Positions 1 to 8,667 of a stretch of DNA of 23,524 nt are shown piece after piece. The translations under genes and the position numbers were made by a program. Position 1 is the stretch's first letter. Each line of letters opens with the position of its first letter. Source of the DNA: Chara braunii (taxonomy: Eukaryota > Streptophyta > Charophyceae > Charales > Characeae); NCBI GenBank assembly GCA_003427395.1, contig BFEA01000530.1, positions 796,045 to 819,568 on the forward strand, given 5' to 3'. The notes below the pieces were generated by a model. That model ran no database searches. It saw nothing but the letters and a program-made list of their open reading frames with translations, and was not told the origin of the DNA.

Positions 1-73
<73 letters not shown>
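1..73. repeat. (GA)n microsatellite at left window edge
   Basis: Uninterrupted GA dinucleotide tract running off the window start. The opposite window edge is the complementary CT tract, so both boundaries fall in the same microsatellite class. This may simply reflect assembly breaks in GA repeats. Confidence 0.97.
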
Positions 74-75
<2 letters not shown>

Positions 76-372
76 TTCCACAACAGGGCGCTTCACAAAC
101 GGGCGCTTCAAAACAACAGCACGGCGTGCTTCACGACAACAGCAGAACACAACTGATGCACGACAACGTTCAGTCCAACGGGAATGTTGGGTTGGCCTGC
201 CGTCGTGAAGCGCCCTCGACTCCAGTAGCCCAGTAGCACCGCATGGCACTTGACCGGTAGTACCCCACAGCACTCCGCCGCGCGGCTATCTGAGCCGTCG
301 ATCCGGACGGACGGCCTGGATCTCGGCGCGGGACTAAGATCTTAAGACTGCATCTATCCAGGCTGTCGGTCT
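74..372. other. GC-rich stretch without recognisable gene
   Basis: No credible reading frame. It starts with short repeats of a GGGCGCTTCA-like word (near 87 and 101) and contains GTCGATCCGGACGGACGGCC-type sequence near 298-318. With the following 43-bp repeats it resembles, in inverted orientation, the right edge of the window (see findings). Confidence 0.5.
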
Positions 373-479
373 GGTAGGGCCCGACGGCCCAGATCGCAGA
401 TTTGTTACATGGTTAGGTCGATCTGGGCCGTGGGCCGGTAGGACCGACGACGGCCCAGATTTCGGATTTGTTACCTTAG
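373..479. repeat. 43-bp direct repeat, two copies
   Basis: Copies at about 373-416 and 437-479 share GGTAGG, GACGGCCCAGAT, GGATTTGTTAC-like and TTAG blocks, 64 bp apart. Between them lies GATCTGGGCC, the inverse of the GGCCCAGATC block, so small hairpins are possible. The 17-mer at 383-399 recurs exactly on the opposite strand at 23243-23259. Function unknown; probably repeat-family sequence. Confidence 0.8.
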
Positions 480-574
480 CAATTTTAATAGTGTAGGGAT
501 TTGTACAGAGTCTGATCACGTAGGTGCTCCTTGGGCACACACCACATAAGTACACACCAGTCCCCACTGCTGCT

Positions 575-1022
575 CTCCTTCCCTGACCACCCGTCCACTC
601 GCCACCTTCTATCAAACACAGTGCTGCCTACCAGCTATGGCAAACGCTCAGGGGCAGCCTCCGCAATGCTGCCTTCCTTCTGCTTGGGCACTGGCTGCAT
701 GCTTTCTCATTTGTTGCCTCTAGCTGCCAGCTTCCCAATGTGCATATGTCCCAACCTTGCTTCTTTTGTTTGTTTCTGATGCCGGGGTCTGGGCCCTCCA
801 ATAGGCGCTTCCTCCTTCCCTGACCACCCGTCCACCCGCCACCTTCACTCACACACAGTACTGCCTACCAGCTATGGCAAACACTCACGGGCAGCCTCTG
901 CAATGCTGCCTTTCTTTTGCTGGGCACTGGCTACACACTTTCTCATCCGTTGCCTCTAGCTCCCCGCTGCCCAATGTGCATATGTCCCGACCGGGTTCTG
1001 GGCCCTCCGATAGGCACTTCCT
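575..1022. repeat. 237-bp tandem duplication, two diverged copies
   Basis: Copy 1 is 575-811 and copy 2 is 812 to about 1022. Both begin CTCCTTCCCTGACCACCCGT and share the blocks CTGCCTACCAGCTATGGCAA, AATGTGCATATGTCCC and CTGGGCCCTCC. Copy 1 has an extra ~27 bp T-rich insertion before the last block. No frame is conserved between copies in a coding-like way, so this is probably non-coding duplicated DNA. Confidence 0.9.
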
Positions 1023-1698
1023 ACCAAGATACCTGGCCCAGGCAACTGCTTGGTTGGGAGCCCAGTGCAGGACCTGCCATGTAGTTACCTGGTTGGGGCC
1101 TTCACTTGGGGCTCGCCTGGGTGTTTCGGTGGGGGCTGCTGAGGCCTAGAAGCCCCACATTCACCTCCCTTAGGTTTGAAAGTCCTTTGAAATACACTGA
1201 TTCTTGTTGTGCTTCCCTAGACCTCTCATAGTGTGAAACCAGTTGGGCTGCAGACTGAGTCAATTCTTCTCTTGGTTCAACATGATGTCCGAAAGTGAAC
1301 TTTGATACTTCAATTGAGATTTCAGTGGTCTTCCTCGGCCTGGTGGCTTGGGCACAGGTAATAACCTGTGTTCCCTATCCGGTCAAGTCAGCCTGACTGC
1401 CCATCGTTGGAGGTCACATGAATCCTCGAAAAGGGAACTGATCGCTCTTTGAAAAGGGCAAAAGTTTGGATTCATGGAAAACTAGGTAGAGAGAGAGTTA
1501 CCAGCTTGTTGTTGTTGCTGGCGGCCATAGCCACGGACCATGAGAAACACATGTAAAGGAGGAACCTTTCCAGTTATCATGACTTTCTGGCAGTCTGCCC
1601 TCAGCAGCTTGGACAACCCTTTCAGGTCTGCCGTTTTTGAGAGCATAGGATAGGAAAAAGGCAATGAGATGACTAAATGAATTGGGCATATTCGACAG
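1023..1698. other. Stretch with no confident feature
   Basis: No supported gene. A minus-strand frame at 1482-1664 reads protein-like (containing KGLSKLLRADCQKVMITGK) but overlaps a competing open frame at 1498-1689. I see no family match and no decisive splice signals. It could be downstream sequence or UTR of the exon-like segment at 1699-1853. Confidence 0.4.
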
Positions 1699-1853
1699 TC
1701 AATTCTTCCTCAGGAAGTAATCAATGTTGTCAGAGAATACCCTGGCCGTAATAGGGAGGAAGCATTGAGTCCAGTTTATTTGTTTCCTTTCAACTTCTGG
1801 TAGAGGAGGAACCAGACTAATGCTACCAAGAAAAGGGGCAAAGTCCAGGAGGC
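1699..1853 (-). CDS. Candidate terminal exon, unrecognised
   Basis: Minus-strand reading gives 50 residues and a TGA stop (1699-1701), beginning LLDFAPFLGS and ending NIDYFLRKN. A pyrimidine-rich run followed by an AG at 1855-1854 could be its acceptor. The residue mix is protein-like and not repetitive, but I recognise no family. A competing frame in the same strand (1776-2027) encodes a hydrophobic segment and could be the real one. Its phase does not join directly to the exon-like island at 2502-2635, so a linking exon would be required. It is a weak candidate; without transcript evidence it may be chance. Confidence 0.2.
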
Positions 1854-2501
1854 CTTTCGTCGGAAAAAAACAAAAAAGTCAAAACTTGGACAACCCAACA
1901 ACAAAGAGCATTTGACTGGATCTTTTCGTCTTAGTCTAGTGCCACCTCTCTCTCCTGCTCTTTCGTGACGAAGTTCTTTTCTCCCTCCTCCTTTCTCCAC
2001 CTTCTCCTCCACATCAGCAGCTGTCATCCTCCTCTGGTCGCATCCCAGAGCCTACTTCTAACTTGAGAAAGGTGGAAGGTGATCAGTGGGGAGATCCAAC
2101 ACCACTGACACATGCCATTAAAGGGGCAAGAGGAGGCTAGCTTGTGACCTCTCTCACGAACTCTACAAGTAGCAAGGAGGGTGTAGCTCAGCCTTGCACC
2201 CCCTCGCAGTGCTGCTCCCTTCTCAAGGTTTTCTTGTAACTCCACAAAAAGGGGAGAGGTTGTACCTCAATCTTGCACAACGTACCAGTCTTCGTTGTCC
2301 TACCCTCAGGACCAGTAACTCTCTAGGCCCCAGCCATTGCACCACCCATGCCTTAAAGCTGACACACAGAAATGCAGGGCAAAATAAACCCAGGAATTGC
2401 ACAACAAGACGCTTTCCAGAACCTTCCCGGTGGTGACTAGATCTACCCTAGATACCATGCGATAAAAATCAACCAATTCAAGAAGTGATATTGACACCCA
2501 C
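1854..2501. other. Stretch between two exon-like islands
   Basis: No supported gene. It contains two related short phrases around 2170-2200 and 2254-2281, each a GT-rich segment leading to CTTGCAC, suggesting a small local duplication. It could be intronic if the flanking exon-like islands are real. Confidence 0.35.
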
Positions 2502-2635
2502 CTCAGTGCATCCTCATCCTCCTCCGGAGGATCCAGCGAGAATGCAGAGTCCCAAAACCGCTGCATCATTCCATTCGTATCTGCCTGGTTTGTAGTTCCG
2601 ACCTGCCAAGTGACAGCCATTGGAATGCCATGATA
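2502..2635 (-). CDS. Candidate internal exon, unrecognised protein
   Basis: An open minus-strand segment of 44 codons plus 2 nt, beginning YHGIPMAVTWQVGTTNQ and including MMQRFWDSAFSLDPPEEDED. It lies between an AG (2637-2636) and a GT donor in the context CTGAG|GTGGGT (2501-2500). The acidic PEEDED stretch and mixed composition look like a real protein, but I cannot name the family. The surrounding open frame continues in both directions for a total of 116 codons, so exon borders are uncertain. It may belong to a host gene interrupted by the transposons to its right. Alternatively it is a chance open frame. Confidence 0.28.
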
Positions 2636-3063
2636 CTCAGCCCCCGAAGAATACACAAGGTAAAATAAATAAACAAATAAGTAATTCGAGATCGGTAAAT
2701 AGAATGCTACAACTGAACTTGTTTTCAGGTTTAATCAACTTCATAAAGAATGGCTTCTCGCAGATCACACACGGAAGGAAACTTTTTCAAAACTTGCCCA
2801 CTTAAGCTCAGCCACACCCAGCAACGTGGGACAAACGGAATCGTAAATGATTGCGAAGTGGTAGAGATCTCAGAAATCATGGGTGCTCCTACTTCTCACC
2901 TGCCATGGTGGACCATCAAAGGTGCTTTGCCGTTCCCCACAGAAGTAGTGCCCTGTCAACTCGAATTGCGGCCAGTATCGAGCTCTGCACTGGAACTCTC
3001 AATAGAACTGTGCAGCTATGGGCCCATCATAAATCAGACTAGCCAATGCTGCTCAACAGTCTG
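2636..3063. other. Stretch with no supported gene
   Basis: AT-rich at the start, with no credible coding region. A 156-codon plus-strand open frame begins at 2750 but has no family character and its end is created by the T-arm-like repeats, so I do not call it. Confidence 0.4.
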
Positions 3064-3176
3064 CCTGGGTTCAAAACCCGCCATGAACAACAGGCTACCT
3101 GGGTTTAAAACCCAGCATGAACAACTCACTCCCAACCTGGTAACGAGTTCTACAGGGCCTGGGATCAAATCCCAGC
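3064..3176 (+). repeat. Three tRNA T-arm-like hairpin repeats (SINE-like)
   Basis: Three 19-bp segments at 3064-3082, 3098-3116 and 3158-3176 read CCTGGGTTCAAAACCCGCC, CCTGGGTTTAAAACCCAGC and CCTGGGATCAAATCCCAGC. Each forms a short GGG/CCC stem with a TTCAAA-like loop, close to the tRNA T-arm and Pol III B box. The first two are followed by ATGAACAAC. No complete cloverleaf is visible, so this is not a tRNA gene. A tRNA-derived SINE remnant is the likeliest explanation. Confidence 0.5.
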
Positions 3177-3234
3177 ACTATCACTTCCAGCAAAACAACA
3201 GAAACATAATGAGATTATGAGCCAGCACAGGCTA

Positions 3235-4392
3235 GTTTGAACAAAACTGAAGAACACAAACAACACATGAAACAAGCTCATAGACCAGCTGCGAACGGGT
3301 GACGGGGACCCAGTGACATCTGACCCCAACCGAATACTGTCAAAAACGGCAGACTTTTACAAAAACCTGTATACATCAACAGAAAACCAAAGGGGCCGTG
3401 GTAATGGAAGCGCAGAGTACGTTTCTCTCCCACCTCGACAGAACTCTCACACAAGAACAAAGTGACGAACTCGACAAGCCCCTCACGCAGACAGATATCA
3501 GAGCCGCGCTGCACTCTTTGCAACCAAACAAAACACCGGGAAGAGATGGCCTCTTCAAGGAGTTCTGGCAGACCTTCTGGCCAATATTTCAGAACGAGTA
3601 CATGTCCTTCCTCGACATGGCGGAGGGAGAGGAGAGCCTGGGCACGTACCTCAACACTGGAGTTGTGATATAACGTTACAAAAAAAGGGACCCTGCGGAC
3701 ATCAAGAACTACAGGCCTATAACATTGCTAACAGTGATATACAGGCCTATAACATTGCTAACAGTGATATACAAAGTGCTGGCCAAGCTCTTGGCCAACA
3801 GGCTCAGCAAGATCACCAGCCATTGCTTTCATAATCAAGAAGGCGTATGATCAAGTCAATTGGTCCTTCCAACCGCAATGCATGGAGCAGATGGGGGTGG
3901 GACCGAACGTTCGTAGATTGGTACGGATGCTGTACAACCAAGCCCACAGACAGGTGCAGGTCAATGGCTCACCATTATACAGAATGAGAAGCGACTGCTT
4001 CCTTCTTGCGCAAGGACCCTTCCATTGACAGACTGGTGGCAGAGACGGCTGCGCCCGCACATGAGGTTTCCCTGCCGACAACCCTCCTTTTCACAGATGA
4101 CCTCACAGTGGTCATTAAAGCCTCCAACGCCTCATTTCAGGCCTTGACACGTGCAATGCAGGCATTCCAATTGGCCTCCGAAATGAAGTCAATTGGTCAG
4201 AAGACCGTCGGCTGGTGGTTGGTGGACGGCCCGCCACCCCCACCAGCCACCTCTCTGCTAGGATTCTCAAGGCAAGATCCCAAGACACCGCTGCGCTTCC
4301 TGGGCATAAAACTGACAGAGACGGGACCTGACCAAGCAATTGTGCCAGAGATATTAACAAGGATGCTACGCAAGATGGACATATGGTCTTAG
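3235..4392 (+). pseudogene. LINE reverse transcriptase domain, broken
   Basis: The intact protein would copy LINE RNA at the target site. An initial frame to about 3395 carries the pre-finger ADFYKNLY phrase. The frame at 3398-3673 carries ALHSLQPNKTPGRDG, the hallmark finger motif of LINE RTs. A third frame carries KNYRPITLLT, duplicated in frame by a perfect 30-bp tandem repeat. The sequence then jumps to KKAYDQVNW (around 3840-3862; the motif A Asp region), so the usual stretch between NRLSKI and this point is deleted. Next comes YNQAHRQVQVNG. The frame at 4006-4392 has LLFTDDLTVV (motif C, FTDD in place of FADD/YADD) and RFLGIKL. The catalytic signatures are recognisable but the frame is broken several times, so it is non-functional. 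Confidence 0.88.
3711..3770 (+). repeat. Perfect 30-bp tandem duplication inside RT
   Basis: Positions 3711-3740 and 3741-3770 are identical, starting ACAGGCCTATAACATTGCTA. The unit is 10 codons, so the RPITLLTVIY segment of the LINE RT is repeated in frame. The perfect identity suggests it is recent relative to the other damage in this element. Confidence 0.97.
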
Positions 4393-5594
4393 CATTTACA
4401 CCTCAGTTTTCGACCGGGCGCTGATACTCAATGCCTCCATTTTTTCCATGCTCTGGTATGCAGCCACAATCTGGACACCAGAGCAAAATATGGCCAGCAC
4501 CCTCAAACTGAGGGCCACAACCTATCTTTGGTCGGGTAACCCGACAAGGCAAAACTTCATACCAAAAGTGGCTTGGACACAAGTGACGCAATCAAAGCGC
4601 AGGGGTGGATTGGGAGTCCTCGACCCGTCGTGCAAACCAAAGCCCTCCAATCTAACTGGGTGGTCAAACTGCTCACCCAACAAGGTCTGCCATGGACTTC
4701 TCTGGGCTCACATCGAATACGACAGCTGCCAAAAGCAGTGATGCCAACCAACTTCCAAGGCCAGTTTGGATGATCACCAAATTATGGTCGACACGTAGTA
4801 CTACCCAACAGCAAGAACAACAGCAAGACAGTCAGCAGACACCTCACTAGGGTTATTTAATGTACCTCGTCAAGAGGTGTTGCGCCAGCCCCTCTTCTGC
4901 AACCAATGGTTGAAGGATCCTACAGACGAACCGTGGACGCTGACATCACAAGATGGCAGATGGATTTTCTGGCTGGAGCGGGGTGTATGGCAAGTCCAGC
5001 ACATTTGGAACCACCAACACAATCGATGGAAAACATATACGGAACTCAGAGAACCCTTGAAGGGATGCCACAATCTGCATGCCAACTTTGACGCCTTGCA
5101 GAACTCCGAACCACCAGAATGGTTACCGCTGTTGCAAGCGCTTAAGGAGACTGGGCCACATGGACCTGGGAGTCCACACCCACAGTCGCCCTGTCGTACG
5201 TCAAGCCAACAGGCCCATTAGGAGAATGGATATTGTGCCCATGCACGATATAGACCACCCGGGCCAGACTATCAGTACCGTAAACAAGACAGTACGCGCC
5301 AGAGTGGTAGCTAAACCAGCCATGCTTTGTAAGATCCGAGTGTTTGAGGACGACTCCTACAGAATATATAGTTCCACAATAGAACTGCAGGATCTCGAAT
5401 TCGATCCGGTGGAGTGGGCATGGAAGACAATGGACGACATCCCAAAACTGAGCGCCGAACAAGCATTCTGGACTGTACTGCACGTCTGGGTTGATGAGAT
5501 TGTGGAACAAAGATGGGAAAAACACCTCCTTGGGAGCACGCAAGGACGCACAATGCTCCCCTTGACTGTGCATCTGATCTATGGACGTGGTTGA
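4393..5594 (+). pseudogene. LINE ORF2 C-terminal region, frameshifted
   Basis: Continuation of the LINE ORF2 downstream of RT. The frame at 4448-4620 has TLKLRATTYLWSG and KVAWTQVTQSKRRGGLGVLD, matching the conserved post-RT phrase of plant LINEs (W-G near an aromatic, then K-x-A-W and GGLG). After a frameshift it continues with ALQSNWVVKLL (4648-4680 region). Another frame from about 4851 carries QPLFCNQWLKDP, then GRWIFWLERGV and EPPEWLPLLQ. A last shift near 5140 leads to the end at 5592-5594 through FDPVEWAWKTM and LSAEQAFWTVLHVWVDE. There is no RNase H signature that I can identify. It is a pseudogene of one element, not separate host genes. Confidence 0.8.
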
Positions 5595-5643
5595 CTGATG
5601 AGAAATCTTTGACTCTTGGTCCGCTTTTCGCGAGTTGGGCTTG

Positions 5644-5663
5644 ACTCTTGGATTTCCAAGAGT
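5644..5663. repeat. Perfect 8-bp stem hairpin
   Basis: ACTCTTGG-attt-CCAAGAGT, a perfect inverted repeat with a 4-nt loop, in the gap between the LINE end and the Gypsy fragment. GACTCTTGG also occurs 33 bp upstream. It could be part of the LINE 3' end or a junction sequence; function unknown. Confidence 0.75.
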
Positions 5664-5719
5664 ATATTAAATTCACGTAGGGGTGCAGGTCACCCCTTTC
5701 GACTTTGGACCCCATACCC

Positions 5720-6091
5720 TTCCACAACTGATAGTTCACCCATCACCTATTCTCCAATCATCGTGGAGGACAGGACCGTCGAGGCCTGTGCTCGCGAATG
5801 TCGAATTGCCTATCATTGTTGTCATTTATTGCCCGCCAAGATAAACACCGTAGCTGGAGAACGTACGGTTCTCACAGTAGTTTATGCCACTCAGCATTGG
5901 CGCCATTGCCTGCAGGGTACGCACTTCATTGTGCTCACGGACGACTCTGTTTCCGCGGCTTTCCTTATGAAAGCCAAGCTTTCCCCTCGACTGACACACT
6001 GGTGGCAAGAGCTATTTGAGATCACTTTCTTCGTTCAACATACCTAGGTAGAGTCGAACAAAGTTGCGAACACCTTATCCCGCCGATCGGT
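5720..6091 (+). pseudogene. Gypsy RNase H fragment, first copy
   Basis: The plus-strand frame has ERTVLTVVYATQHWRHCLQG (around 5859-5918), the typical E-R-E-L-L-A-x-V core of Ty3/Gypsy RNase H. Next come FIVLTDDSV (TD catalytic phrase) and LTHWWQELFEITFFVQHT. A TAG at 6045-6047 interrupts it just before VESNKVANTLSRR, the equivalent of the usual N-x-x-A-D-A-L-S-R end. The conserved catalytic Asp of ADALS reads N here (ANTLS). It would degrade RNA in RNA:DNA hybrids if intact. Upstream of ERTVL the sequence is weakly recognisable. Confidence 0.8.
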
Positions 6092-6287
6092 ATTGGCGCC
6101 ATTACCTGCAGGGTACGCACTTCATTGTGCTCACGGACAACTCTGTTTTCGCGACTTTCCTCATGAAAGCCAAACTTTCCCCTCAACCGGCACATTGGTG
6201 GCAAGACCTATTTAAGTTCACTTTCTCCGTTCAGCATATCTGGGTAGAGTCAAACAAAGTTGCGAACGCCTTATCCTGACGCCCTGA
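5896..6287 (+). repeat. 196-bp tandem duplication of RNase H coding DNA
   Basis: Copy 1 (5896-6091) and copy 2 (6092 to about 6287) both start ATTGGCGCCATT and continue CCTGCAGGGTACGCACTTCA. Copy 2 again encodes WRHYLQGTHFIVLTDNSV and ends VESNKVANALS followed by a stop. The period of 196 is not divisible by 3, so the two copies are in different frames. The copies differ by scattered substitutions, including the TAG at 6045-6047 in copy 1 that reads as TGG (W) in copy 2. Confidence 0.92.
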
Positions 6288-6449
6288 CGACAATCATGAC
6301 GCTATTGCTTCCCTGATTTTTGCAATATCCAAACGAAAATTGGAGCGAGATGAGACCGTTCCTCATACTTCCTATACATGAACAATCTCCTGTATTAGCA
6401 TGGACTACGTGGTCGGCGAGAATCATGAGTATGTGTTGCTTTCACTACT

Positions 6450-6926
6450 TAGCTTCGTGTTCAAGCCATAGTACAGTTCCACGATCAACGGATTGCATGC
6501 CATACCTACCATGAGGTGAACAATGTGAACCACCCTCCATATGAGTTACTCTAGCCTCCACCCATACCTGACAGTTGTTGGCAGTCCATCTCTATGAACA
6601 TTGTCGGTCCCCTCCGCCCTTCCACTGAGTGTGGTCATGATGCTAATTTGGTTGTTATCGACCACTTCACAGAGCACGCACATTTTATCTCGTGCCGCTA
6701 TTTCACTGGCGCTCGTAAGATCGCCAACATCATCTTTGAACGAGTCATGGGGACCACGGCCTACCTCAGAGCATCATTTCTAACAGTGACGCGTACGGAT
6801 CTCAGCTCCGCTTCTGGTAATCTTACCACCCTTAGACGGATGGTAAGATTGAGGACACTAACAAAACTCTCGATACCATCCTTTGAAAGGTTGTTAAGAA
6901 TGATAGTAGTGGGACTTACACTTAGC
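6450..6926 (+). pseudogene. Gypsy integrase fragment, broken
   Basis: Starts with a degraded zinc-finger region (ACHTYHEVN about 6497-6524, then a stop, PPPIPDSCW). It continues as the frame from 6594 with MNIVGPLRPSTECGHDANLV and VIDHFTEHAHFISCRYF. This matches the Ty3/Gypsy integrase core opening, whose first catalytic Asp lies in the D-F-V phrase and reads N here. After about 6790 the middle of the core is lost. It resumes in another frame with DGKIEDTNKTLDTIL (6839-6883), the equivalent of the usual T-D-G-Q-T-E-R-V-N region, then stops. The integrase would insert cDNA; this copy cannot be functional. Confidence 0.82.
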
Positions 6927-6932
6927 CCGCTC

Positions 6933-7050
<118 letters not shown>

Positions 7051-7198
7051 CTAACGCATGTTGACACATGCCTATGTCACTGCTTCCTCTGCTTGATGCT
7101 ATGCCCTCGCCTTAGTGGCATTGCCCAACTGCCCAAAGCAGCATCCCTTCACCTTCTCTTTCTCAATGTCATGCAAACCTCCCCCCTAGTCAAGGACC

Positions 7199-7207
7199 GA
7201 GAGAGAG

Positions 7208-7259
<52 letters not shown>
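7199..7259. repeat. (GA)n microsatellite with one interruption
   Basis: GA tract broken by a single C at 7210. It is followed by a CTCACCCTACC phrase, similar to the CTCACCCTCC that follows the next GA tract, suggesting the two tracts plus flank arose by duplication. Confidence 0.96.
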
Positions 7260-7261
<2 letters not shown>

Positions 7262-7294
7262 CACCCTACCATAGGCAAAAGAGAGATTTCGGTA

Positions 7295-7299
<5 letters not shown>

Positions 7300-7375
<76 letters not shown>
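7300..7375. repeat. (AG)n microsatellite with one interruption
   Basis: AG tract with one AAAG irregularity near 7347. Third of three GA-type tracts within 440 bp. Confidence 0.96.
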
Positions 7376-7779
7376 CCTCACCCTCCATGCTCACATCGTA
7401 CCCCTTTGGCAATCGACACTGCCATGTCCTTCACGCCATCAAACCCTCCACCCGTCCCCTGGCCTGTTCCTCGCGGAAGACGATCATAGTTTCTCTCCAC
7501 GCGCCAGGCTGCTTCCCCTTCGTGAACGGGGGTGTCTCTTTCGCTCCGTGGTTGGCTGCTTGCCCCACAACCCCGCAGCCCCTTCCCCATTCCGCTCGCC
7601 GACACGACTGGCTGCAATGTTTTCCACCTGGGCCCTCCCCCATGACCCCCGTTTTTCTTTCCTGCTTCTTTTTTCATTTTTACTGGGCCCACCCTGGGCC
7701 CATGCCCTTTCCCAACACAAGCGGGCAGGGTCTCGCGTGGGAGCATCGTGGGAGATCTGACGTTTTGCTTAAATACAAG
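7376..7779. other. Stretch with no supported gene
   Basis: C-rich on the plus strand with many CCC runs. An open frame continues in from the (GA)n tracts, but it has no domain character and owes its length to the repeat. No feature is supported. Confidence 0.45.
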
Positions 7780-8004
7780 TTAAGGAAGACATTCTGCCCA
7801 GCCAGACACATAGTAGAGCCAAGCGACAGCGGTGTCACTAGTACCAAGAACACTGGTGTCCTCCTTAGACCAGAGGGCTCTTAATTTGACAAATAATTTT
7901 TGGATGATGTTCTTTAATTGCCACCTATCCCCCTGCGGTTGAAAATAGTTACTAATAAGGCCAAGGGGTGGTGGCACCACTGCTACCGCTGACATCGGGG
8001 TACT
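7780..8004 (-). CDS. Possible terminal exon, unrecognised
   Basis: The minus-strand frame ends in a TAA at 7780-7782. It contains LGLISNYFQPQGDRWQLKN and DTAVAWLYYVSGWAECLP. Composition is balanced and non-repetitive, with candidate AG acceptors upstream around 8000. I recognise no family and cannot fix the 5' border. It lies 470 bp downstream, in the minus direction, of the better exon candidate at 8474-8596 and might belong to the same gene. It may equally be chance. Confidence 0.18.
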   Translation of the reverse strand, partial: STPMSAVAVVPPPLGLISNYFQPQGDRWQLKNIIQKLFVKLRALWSKEDTSVLGTSDTAVAWLYYVSGWAECLP

Positions 8005-8473
8005 TGCCAACTTGTACCGATGTCCCTGATTGTTCTGGCCTTTCTAGAAGATCATCAGGTGTTCAACTTCAGTCCTATCACTGTGGCTCTCCTATTTCCA
8101 AACTACCCCTTCCGATATACAGAAACACAGGGCAAGAACACAGTTCGTACTCCACATAGGAATTATATCACATAGGGACTTAGACACGCAAGCAAACAGC
8201 TATCTCACTCCAAACACCGAAATCTCAGCAAACCGAAGTATGAAGCAGCAATACTCAGAAAATTGCATAGGCCTCAGACTGATTCTGTGAGACTCATTGC
8301 AGGAAGATTCAGAAGCCGTGCAGCATAGAGTGGCCCCAGTGGTGAGCACCCCATCTCCCTTTCCTTGTCTTGAACACAGAACAAGGGAATCCGGAACCCC
8401 GACATTCAGAGGGCCACATATTTAACATGTAGACTCGGCATGATATATTCCCAGGAAAGAATGCTGCACGCAC
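8005..8473. other. Stretch with no supported feature
   Basis: I see no gene, clear repeat or element here. It would be intron if the flanking exon-like islands belong to one minus-strand gene. Confidence 0.35.
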
Positions 8474-8596
8474 CTGTGCTACTGCCCAGTGAGTAAGATG
8501 TAGAACATCCACGCACGTAACAAGAGTGCCATCTGCCACCACAAGATACATGACATGACATGAAGGGAACAAGGCCAGCTCAGCGCCATCAGCAAC
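8474..8596 (-). CDS. Candidate internal exon (41 codons, phase 0-0)
   Basis: A minus-strand segment of exactly 41 codons is framed by GTGCAG| on its left and |GTGCGT on its right (reading minus). It begins VADGAELALFPSCHVM and ends VDVLHLTHWAVAQ. Both splice sites fall between codons, giving a symmetrical exon. Composition is that of an ordinary folded protein and unlike any transposon protein in the window. The open frame extends further on both sides (8309-8632), so the borders rest on the splice-like dinucleotides only. No family recognised. It is a candidate exon of a host gene with transposon-filled introns. Confidence 0.3.
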
Positions 8597-8667
8597 CTGC
8601 ACTCCATCACATATTACACATAATACTCCCATAGATGGTTGGGTGTTACAGGACTGCTGCAGAGAGG

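Larger units (their letters stand above)
3235..5594 (+). mobile_element. 5'-truncated LINE (non-LTR retrotransposon) remnant
   Basis: The segment begins inside the region preceding the reverse transcriptase fingers and continues to the end of ORF2, as expected for a LINE truncated at its 5' end by incomplete reverse transcription. No ORF1 or endonuclease domain is present upstream. At least six frame changes break the coding sequence. No poly(A) tail is evident after the last stop at 5592-5594; a perfect hairpin follows at 5644-5663. It lies head-to-tail with a Ty3/Gypsy fragment starting about 100 bp downstream. Confidence 0.85.
5700..6926 (+). mobile_element. Ty3/Gypsy pol fragment (RNase H plus integrase)
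   Basis: A plus-strand remnant holding only the tail of RT/RNase H and part of integrase of a Ty3/Gypsy element. No gag, protease, RT palm or LTR was found on this strand. It is separate from the minus-strand Gypsy element at 12560-19030, whose RNase H is clearly different in sequence. The right border coincides with a 113-bp (GA)n tract. Confidence 0.85.

Noticed and set aside
1776-2027. Small membrane protein on the minus strand with a hydrophobic C-terminal helix
   Set aside because: Overlaps a competing frame with a better exon interpretation, and the hydrophobic stretch sits next to T-rich intron-like sequence; no homology recognised.
3064-3176. tRNA genes
   Set aside because: Only T-arm-like hairpins are present; no acceptor stem, D arm or anticodon arm could be assembled.
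2750-3220. 156-codon plus-strand open frame
   Set aside because: No family character; its C-terminal third is made by the T-arm-like repeats, and there is no supporting signal.
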